From the NCBI GenBank assembly GCA_017405785.1, contig JAFQZR010000018.1, forward strand, positions 1 through 64,000: a DNA stretch of 64,000 nt, given 5' to 3'. Within the stretch, counting starts at the first letter, position 1. Every line of letters starts with the position of its first letter. Positions 59,135 to 64,000 of this stretch are shown piece after piece. Source of the stretch: Erysipelotrichaceae bacterium. Its GTDB lineage: Bacteria; Bacillota_I; Bacilli_A; Erysipelotrichales; Erysipelotrichaceae. Position numbers and translations under genes: made by a program. Below the pieces are notes generated by a model that was not told where the DNA came from, did no database searches, and worked only from the letters and a program-made list of their open reading frames with translations.

Positions 59135-60571
59135 ATGATCAATAATTGTCTTTTATGTCATAACGCCAGATGCACTGAGGCGTGTGGAGTTATCGATCCA
59201 GCCAGAATCATCAGGAGTCTTTATTTTGATGATGAAGCTGTAGTAATTAATGAACTGCGGGGACAGTCGCCATGTAAAGACTGTGAAGGCAGATGTGAAA
59301 AGGCCTGTCCGGTAAGTGTAAATATAAAAGACATCATTAGCAGTCTTAAAACCGAAGAAGCAGAGAAAAAGGAAATAGATTACGAGTGTCTTAAAACGGA
59401 TTTCTGTGGAATTCCTCTGGAAAACCCGTTCTTATTGTCATCATCTGTTATTGCTTCTACTTATGACATGTGCGCCAGAGCCTTTGAAGCAGGCTGGGCT
59501 GGTGCCGCTTTCAAGACGGTATGCCTGATGGACATTGTTGAAGCATCTCCTCGTTTCTCGGCTATTAAAGGTGATAATGAAAGAATTATCGGCTTTAAGA
59601 ATATTGAACAGTTATCAGATCACACTCTGATTGAAAACATTGAAATATTCAGGAAGCTGAAGGAAAACTATCCTGACAAGTTCCTGCTGGTATCAATAAT
59701 GGGACGTAATGATGAAGAGTGGGCTTATCTGACTGATGTAATGAACAACAGCGGTGCGGATGCTTTAGAGCTTAACTTCTCCTGTCCTAACATGATGGAA
59801 GGCAATACCGGCAGTGACGTCGGACAGATCCCTGAACTTGTTGAACATTACAGTGCGGTTGTCAAACGGCATACCAGATTGCCGTTTATCGCTAAGCTGA
59901 CTCCGAACATCACCGATATCAGAGAAAGTGCTGATGCGGCTATAAGAGGAGGAGCTGACGGGGTTGCGGCTATCAATACGATCAAGAGTCTGATTGAAGT
60001 TGACATTGACCCTACCGATGGTATTTATTCCGCTTCTATCGGCGGATATTCAGGCAAGGCGGTAAAACCGATTGCCTTAAGATTTACGGCTGAACTGTCA
60101 CAGGATAAGAACCTGGAAGGCAAGCATATCAGTTCAATGGGTGGCATAGAGACCTGGAAGGATGCTCTGGAGTTTATCGTACTGGGTGCTGACAGTGTTC
60201 AGGTGACTACTGCAGTCATGCAATACGGCTACAGAATAATCGATGATCTGAAAGACGGTCTGGCACTGTATCTGAAGGAACACGGTTTTGATTCTGTAAA
60301 GCAGATAGAAAACTCTACGATAAAGGGCATCATACCGACAGATGAACTTGACCGTTCCTATATTATTTATCCAAAATTCTTAAGAGAAAAGTGTGTTGGC
60401 TGTCAGAGGTGCTATATATCCTGCATGGATGGCGGTCATCAGGCCATCTGTATCGTCAATGACAGACCGGTACTAGATGCAGCAAAATGTGTAGGCTGTC
60501 ACTTATGTGTACTGGTATGTCCGCAGAATGCCATTGTCTCTTCAGAAATAAAAGTACCTAAGAAGAAATAG
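59135..60571 (+). CDS. dihydropyrimidine-dehydrogenase-like Fe-S flavoprotein (PreA-like)
   Basis: A 478-residue protein. The N-terminal 80 residues hold two Cys groups (CLLCHNARCTEAC and CKDCEGRCEKACP), as in the Fe-S domain of dihydropyrimidine dehydrogenase and PreT. An FMN barrel (about 90-390) follows, similar to dihydroorotate dehydrogenase (ALELNFSCPNMMEGN, GGYSGKAVKPIALR, SSMGGIETWKDALEFI). The C terminus has two ferredoxin motifs (CVGCQRCYISC, CVGCHLCVLVCP). The FAD and NADPH domains of full DPD are absent. It probably reduces uracil/thymine or a related ring, with electrons from a separate partner. Confidence 0.82.
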   Translation: MINNCLLCHNARCTEACGVIDPARIIRSLYFDDEAVVINELRGQSPCKDCEGRCEKACPVSVNIKDIISSLKTEEAEKKEIDYECLKTDFCGIPLENPFLLSSSVIASTYDMCARAFEAGWAGAAFKTVCLMDIVEASPRFSAIKGDNERIIGFKNIEQLSDHTLIENIEIFRKLKENYPDKFLLVSIMGRNDEEWAYLTDVMNNSGADALELNFSCPNMMEGNTGSDVGQIPELVEHYSAVVKRHTRLPFIAKLTPNITDIRESADAAIRGGADGVAAINTIKSLIEVDIDPTDGIYSASIGGYSGKAVKPIALRFTAELSQDKNLEGKHISSMGGIETWKDALEFIVLGADSVQVTTAVMQYGYRIIDDLKDGLALYLKEHGFDSVKQIENSTIKGIIPTDELDRSYIIYPKFLREKCVGCQRCYISCMDGGHQAICIVNDRPVLDAAKCVGCHLCVLVCPQNAIVSSEIKVPKKK

Positions 60572-60585
60572 AAAAAGGTGAAGAT

Positions 60586-61449
60586 ATGAAAACTGATTAC
60601 CACTTACATACTGAATTCAGCGATGACTCCAGTGAACCAATGGAGAATCAGGTTAAAAGAGCCATCGAACTCGGACTTGATGAGATCTGCTTCACTGATC
60701 ATGTTGACTACGGAGTTAAGAAGGATTGGTCAGAAGGCAATATTGAATACCGTGGCGGTGATGGGATAGCAGTAGCTGAAAATGCCCGTACCCCGATTGC
60801 GAACGTTGATTATCCGCGGTATTTTGAACAGCTGCAGAAGATGAAGAAACTGTACGGTGACAGGATAACCATCAAGCAGGGTCTGGAATTCGGCATGCAG
60901 ACGATGACTCTGGATAAATACAGAAAGCTTTACGATGAATACAGAGATGAACTGGATTTTGTTCTGTTATCGGTACATGAAATAGATAATAAGGAATTCT
61001 GGCTGTATGGTTACCAGAATGAACGTACTCAGAAGGAATATAACGAAGGTTATTACAATGAGATCTATCAGATAATGCAGCAGTATAAGGATTACAGTGT
61101 TCTGGCTCATCTGGACCTGATAGTAAGGTATGACCCGATTGGACGTTATCCGTTTGAAAAGGTGGAAGATCAGGTGGCTGAGATACTGAAACTGGCCATT
61201 AAGGACAATAAGGGCATTGAGATCAATACATCAAGCTGGCATTACGGCCTTGATGATACCATGCCTTGCAGGCAGATTCTGAAACTCTATAAGGATCTGG
61301 GAGGAAAGATCATTACCATCGGATCAGACGGTCATTCAACCAGATATGTCGGCGATCATTATGAGGATGCCGTAAGAATACTTAAGGATATCGGATTTAC
61401 TCAGTTTACAGGTTTCACCAAAATGAAATCTGAGTTCCATGATTTATAG
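60586..61449 (+). CDS. PHP-family histidinol-phosphatase-like protein
   Basis: A 287-residue metal hydrolase: DYHLHTEFSDDSSEPME, CFTDHVDYG, LEFGMQ, LLSVHEID, VLAHLDLIVRYDP, EINTSSWHYG and IGSDGHSTRYVGDH supply the metal ligands. It matches the HisK type of histidinol phosphatase, but there are no his biosynthesis genes nearby, so another phosphate ester is possible. AAAGGTGAAG precedes the ATG. It lies 14 bases after the PreA-like gene. Confidence 0.82.
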   Translation: MKTDYHLHTEFSDDSSEPMENQVKRAIELGLDEICFTDHVDYGVKKDWSEGNIEYRGGDGIAVAENARTPIANVDYPRYFEQLQKMKKLYGDRITIKQGLEFGMQTMTLDKYRKLYDEYRDELDFVLLSVHEIDNKEFWLYGYQNERTQKEYNEGYYNEIYQIMQQYKDYSVLAHLDLIVRYDPIGRYPFEKVEDQVAEILKLAIKDNKGIEINTSSWHYGLDDTMPCRQILKLYKDLGGKIITIGSDGHSTRYVGDHYEDAVRILKDIGFTQFTGFTKMKSEFHDL

Positions 61450-61460
61450 AAAAAGAGATT

Positions 61461-61486
61461 AACAGACCTCAGGGTCTGTTTTCTTT
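61461..61486 (+). terminator. terminator after the PHP gene
   Basis: AACAGACC (61461-61468), loop TCAG, GGTCTGTT (61473-61480), then TTCTTT. Confidence 0.82.
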
Positions 61487-61551
61487 AAAGGTGCTGAAAT
61501 GTTGAAGTATCATATTCATTTTGCCAGAATATACATGAAAGGAGAATGTTC

Positions 61552-62325
61552 ATGGTCTATGTTGATGCTCACTGTCATTTAGGTTCCCGACAGTACGATA
61601 ATGACAGGGCGGAAGTGATAGAAAGAATGCTTGAAAAGGGTGTCAGTGACGCCATCATTATCTGCTGTAGCAGGCACGATCTGCTGGAAAGCGTCAGATT
61701 AAGGCAACAGCATCCAGGTTTTAAACTGGCTGTAAGCATTCATCCGCAGGATCTGGAAGATGATTACAGTGAAAGCAGGCTGAATGAACTGAGGGAAATC
61801 ATAGAAGAATATCATCCTGATATGATCGGGGAAACCGGTCTGGATTATTATTCTCACCCTCATACCAGACTTCAGCAGAAGCATTTCTTCATTTCTCAGC
61901 TGGAAATGGCCAGACAGTATGATCTCCCGATAAATGTTCACAGCCGCAAGGCCAGTGCCGATACTTTGGAAATACTGAGAAAGTATCCATGCAGGGGCAT
62001 CATTCACAGCTACAGCGGTTCTGTTGAAATGGCCAGACTGTTTATAAAGGAAGGGTATTATCTTTCGTTTGGGGCCAGTTTACTGTTTGCGGATGCGAAA
62101 AGGCCTAAGGAAGTGATTTCGCGGATACCTTTGGAAAGACTTCTGATTGAATCTGACTCGCCTTATCAGAGCCCGGTCAAGGGACATCGCCATGAACCGG
62201 AGGATGTTGTTAATATCTATGAGGCTGTCAGCCGGATAAGAAATATCAGTGTTGAGGAACTGGCTGAAATTGTTGAATCATGCTTTAACAGGATATTTGA
62301 AACATCTGATAAAGGCATTGGATAA
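61552..62325 (+). CDS. TatD-family metal-dependent hydrolase
   Basis: A 257-residue protein. Metal-binding motifs are VDAHCHLGS, IGETGLDYYS, INVHSRKA, IIHSYSG and LIESDSPYQSP, as in TatD DNases. It is likely a Mg2+-dependent nuclease or related hydrolase. Start at ATG 61552, with AAAGGAG at normal spacing; ATG 61546 is too close to that site. Confidence 0.88.
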   Translation: MVYVDAHCHLGSRQYDNDRAEVIERMLEKGVSDAIIICCSRHDLLESVRLRQQHPGFKLAVSIHPQDLEDDYSESRLNELREIIEEYHPDMIGETGLDYYSHPHTRLQQKHFFISQLEMARQYDLPINVHSRKASADTLEILRKYPCRGIIHSYSGSVEMARLFIKEGYYLSFGASLLFADAKRPKEVISRIPLERLLIESDSPYQSPVKGHRHEPEDVVNIYEAVSRIRNISVEELAEIVESCFNRIFETSDKGIG

Positions 62326-62386
62326 CCGTACGTGGTATTTTGTGTTATTATTGAATTAGCTATGACTGAAATCAAAGGAGAATAAT

Positions 62387-63097
62387 ATGAAACCAGAGAA
62401 GAAAGCATCAGAAATGACCGTAAGAGAATTGGCTGCTTATATTGACTATTCTGTTCTGAAACCGGAGTTCACGGAAAAAGAGATCATAGAACTCACCAAG
62501 GATGGAGCTGCCTTAGGATGTGCTACTATCTGTATAAATCCTGGATACATTGAATTATGCGAACCTTATGTCAGAGGTACAGATACGATGCTGTGCCCGG
62601 TAACGGATTTTCCGTTTGGCACCAGCTCAACGGAAAGCCGTGTCGAACAGATACAGATGGTTGGCAGATATGACATCGTAAAGGAAATAGATATCGTGGC
62701 TAACTTCGGCCTGATCCGTTCCGGTAAATATGAGGAAGTAACCGCTGACCTAAAAGCCTGTGCTGATGCAGCACATGCCTGCGGACATGAATTAAAAGTT
62801 ATATTGGAGACAGATGCCTTAAACGAAGAACAGATCCGTCAGGGCTGTGAATGCGTTATCGCTGCCGGTGCTGACTTCATCAAGACTTCAACAGGTTTCC
62901 TGACCGGTCATAACAATATCGGTGCTGCACCGGAAGTAATTGAAATTGTCATGGATCAGAATAAAGGCAGAGCCAAGATAAAGGGAAGCGGCTGCATCCG
63001 TACCCGTGAACATTTCCTGCAGCTGATTGACATGGGCATTGACAGGATGGGCATTGGCTATAAGTCTGTACCTGTTGTCTTGGATCTGAAGAGATAA
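62387..63097 (+). CDS. deoC: deoxyribose-phosphate aldolase
   Basis: A 236-residue class I aldolase. Conserved parts are YIDYSVLKPEFTE, CINPGYI, DFPFGTSSTESRV, EIDIVANFGLIRSG, KVILETDAL and the Schiff-base Lys in GADFIKTSTGF. It splits 2-deoxyribose 5-phosphate into glyceraldehyde 3-phosphate and acetaldehyde, feeding nucleoside sugars into glycolysis. AAAGGAG precedes the ATG. Fits the nucleobase-breakdown genes upstream. Confidence 0.93.
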   Translation: MKPEKKASEMTVRELAAYIDYSVLKPEFTEKEIIELTKDGAALGCATICINPGYIELCEPYVRGTDTMLCPVTDFPFGTSSTESRVEQIQMVGRYDIVKEIDIVANFGLIRSGKYEEVTADLKACADAAHACGHELKVILETDALNEEQIRQGCECVIAAGADFIKTSTGFLTGHNNIGAAPEVIEIVMDQNKGRAKIKGSGCIRTREHFLQLIDMGIDRMGIGYKSVPVVLDLKR

Positions 63098-63118
63098 GAA
63101 TAGAATAAGTGAAATGGA

Positions 63119-63148
63119 AGGATCGCTCAGTTGGACGATTCTTTTTTT
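63119..63148 (+). terminator. terminator of deoC
   Basis: AGGATCG (63119-63125) with CGATTCT (63136-63142, one wobble), then seven T. Confidence 0.75.
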
Positions 63149-63149
63149 A

Positions 63150-63178
63150 TTGATAATTGATTTCGTAATGGGTATAAT
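63150..63178 (+). promoter_or_regulatory. promoter of the sdpR-sdpI pair
   Basis: TTGATA (63150-63155), 17-base spacer, TATAAT (63173-63178). Confidence 0.7.
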
Positions 63179-63202
63179 CTATTTAGATAATTTTCTAAAT
63201 AG
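63179..63202. promoter_or_regulatory. palindromic operator for the ArsR/SdpR repressor
   Basis: CTATTTAGA (63179-63187) and TCTAAATAG (63194-63202) are perfect inverted repeats with a six-base centre, lying directly after the -10 box at the expected transcription start. An ideal autorepressor site. Confidence 0.72.
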
Positions 63203-63216
63203 CTTTTGGTGAAAGT

Positions 63217-63498
63217 ATGAAATACGGAGAAACGTTTAAGGCATTCAGTGATCCGGTAAGAAGAGAGATCCTGACCATGCTTAAGAAGGGAAGAATGTCT
63301 GCCGGTGACATCAGCAGTCATTTTGACATGACGCAGGCAACGATTTCATACCATCTTAAGCTGCTTAAGGAAGCTGATCTGGTGTATGAAGAAAGAGAAA
63401 AGAATTTCATATATTACACCCTTAACATATCGGTCATAGAAGAGGTAATGCTGTGGCTGGCAACATTGAAAGAGGCTGATGAACATGAAGAGATTTGA
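63217..63498 (+). CDS. ArsR/SdpR-family repressor
   Basis: A 93-residue winged-helix protein: FKAFSDPVRREILTMLKKG, SAGDISSHFDMTQATISYHLKLLKEADLV, and the wing EEREKNFIYYTLN. No Cys metal site, so it is of the SdpR type rather than a metal sensor. In Bacillus SdpR represses its own operon and is titrated by membrane protein SdpI when toxin is bound; the next gene here is SdpI-like and overlaps by 14 bases. Confidence 0.85.
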   Translation: MKYGETFKAFSDPVRREILTMLKKGRMSAGDISSHFDMTQATISYHLKLLKEADLVYEEREKNFIYYTLNISVIEEVMLWLATLKEADEHEEI

Positions 63499-64000
63499 GA
63501 AAAAGAAATGGGTCATAATTCTTACATTACTGGTGACCTTAAGCCCGCTGTTTGTCGGATTGATTCTCTGGAACAAACTTCCCACTGAGATACCTACACA
63601 TTACGGTATTACCGGAGAACCTGACGGGTACAGTTCCAAAGCCATGACAGTCTTCGGCCTGGCACCGTTAATGCTGCGGTTTCAGTTATTGATCCTATAT
63701 GTTCTGGGAAAGGAACCTAAAACGGCCAATCTCAGCAAAAAGGTTATAAACCTTGTCATATGGATCATCCCGGTACTGTCCCTGAACAACTGTCTGATGG
63801 TATACGGTAAGGCACTTAATCTGCCGATATCAATCAGTAAGTTTACGGTTCTGTTGCTGGGGCTGTTATTCATGTTCATTGGTAACTATCTGCCTAAGAC
63901 CCGACAGAACCATACAGTGGGAATCAGGCTGCCTTGGACTTTGAAGAGTGCGGATAACTGGAACAAGGTTAACCGCTTAAGCGGATATCTGTGGGTGATC
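63485..64000 (+). CDS. SdpI-family membrane protein (runs off the window)
   Basis: The first 172 codons of a membrane protein. It starts KRFEKKKWVIILTLLVTLSP, followed by LPTEIPTHYGITGEPDGYSSK, the DUF1648-type loop, then spans and GNYLPKTRQNHTVGIRLPWTL, a hallmark of SdpI proteins. SdpI gives immunity to the SDP toxin in Bacillus and signals to SdpR. No toxin gene is visible here. The 3' end lies outside the window. Confidence 0.85.
   Translation, partial: MKRFEKKKWVIILTLLVTLSPLFVGLILWNKLPTEIPTHYGITGEPDGYSSKAMTVFGLAPLMLRFQLLILYVLGKEPKTANLSKKVINLVIWIIPVLSLNNCLMVYGKALNLPISISKFTVLLLGLLFMFIGNYLPKTRQNHTVGIRLPWTLKSADNWNKVNRLSGYLWVI

Overview
The window looks like the chromosome of a low-to-moderate-GC Gram-positive anaerobe (Firmicutes; the gene style recalls Erysipelotrichia or Clostridia of the gut, but no rRNA is present to fix this). 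Reasons: strong AGGAGG-type ribosome sites, two LytR-CpsA-Psr wall-assembly proteins, an SdpR/SdpI-type pair, anaerobic amino-acid and nucleobase degradation genes, Fe-S enzymes and no obvious oxygen-dependent enzymes. No tRNA, rRNA, CRISPR array, insertion sequence or phage module was seen.

Layout. 1-346: a run of GC-rich hairpins and a broken fragment of a TIR-domain gene. 347-8061: cell-envelope genes (two LCP proteins, a DUF2207 membrane protein), a YigZ protein and a COG2509 flavoprotein. 8118-19566: a YesM/YesN-type two-component system followed by a nine-gene operon: ATC-hydrolase-like protein, complete branched-chain-type ABC importer (binding protein, LivH, LivM, LivG, LivF), a URO-D-superfamily protein, a CyuA-type L-cysteine desulfidase and a second URO-D protein. 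I read this as an uncharacterised import-and-breakdown system for a cysteine-derived sulfur or thiazoline compound; it is the strongest candidate here for a new system. 19650-25034: small membrane and regulatory genes, a probable small RNA, and minus-strand genes (ROK protein, GNAT, small proteins). 25070-30719: an ABC exporter, then a Mg2+ P-type ATPase preceded by a 26-codon upstream reading frame and followed by an MgtE sensor domain that lacks the MgtE channel. 31056-37791: a TetR regulator diverging from an esterase, two half-ABC exporters, a second esterase and a PHP hydrolase. 37915-45913: assorted genes, including a methyltransferase-GNAT fusion, a frameshifted membrane gene, an adenylate-forming CoA-ligase-like enzyme and an amidohydrolase.

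46074-48641 is a visibly AT-rich 855-residue protein with two TIR-like domains and eleven 42-residue TPR units, several almost identical at DNA level. It looks recently acquired and may be a defence or signalling protein; the fragment at the left edge belongs to the same family. 48796-55164 is a complete histidine-degradation operon (hutH, hutU, hutI, glutamate formimidoyltransferase, cyclodeaminase). 55396-63097 holds an XRE regulator, guanine deaminase, a cyclase-family hydrolase, a GNAT, a dihydropyrimidine-dehydrogenase-like Fe-S flavoprotein, a PHP phosphatase, a TatD hydrolase and deoxyribose-phosphate aldolase, suggesting salvage and breakdown of purines, pyrimidines and nucleosides. 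The right edge carries an SdpR-like repressor with a perfect palindromic operator and a truncated SdpI-like gene.

Starts were moved inward from the longest possible frame wherever a ribosome site clearly favoured an internal ATG. All functions are inferred by reading motifs; no database search was run.
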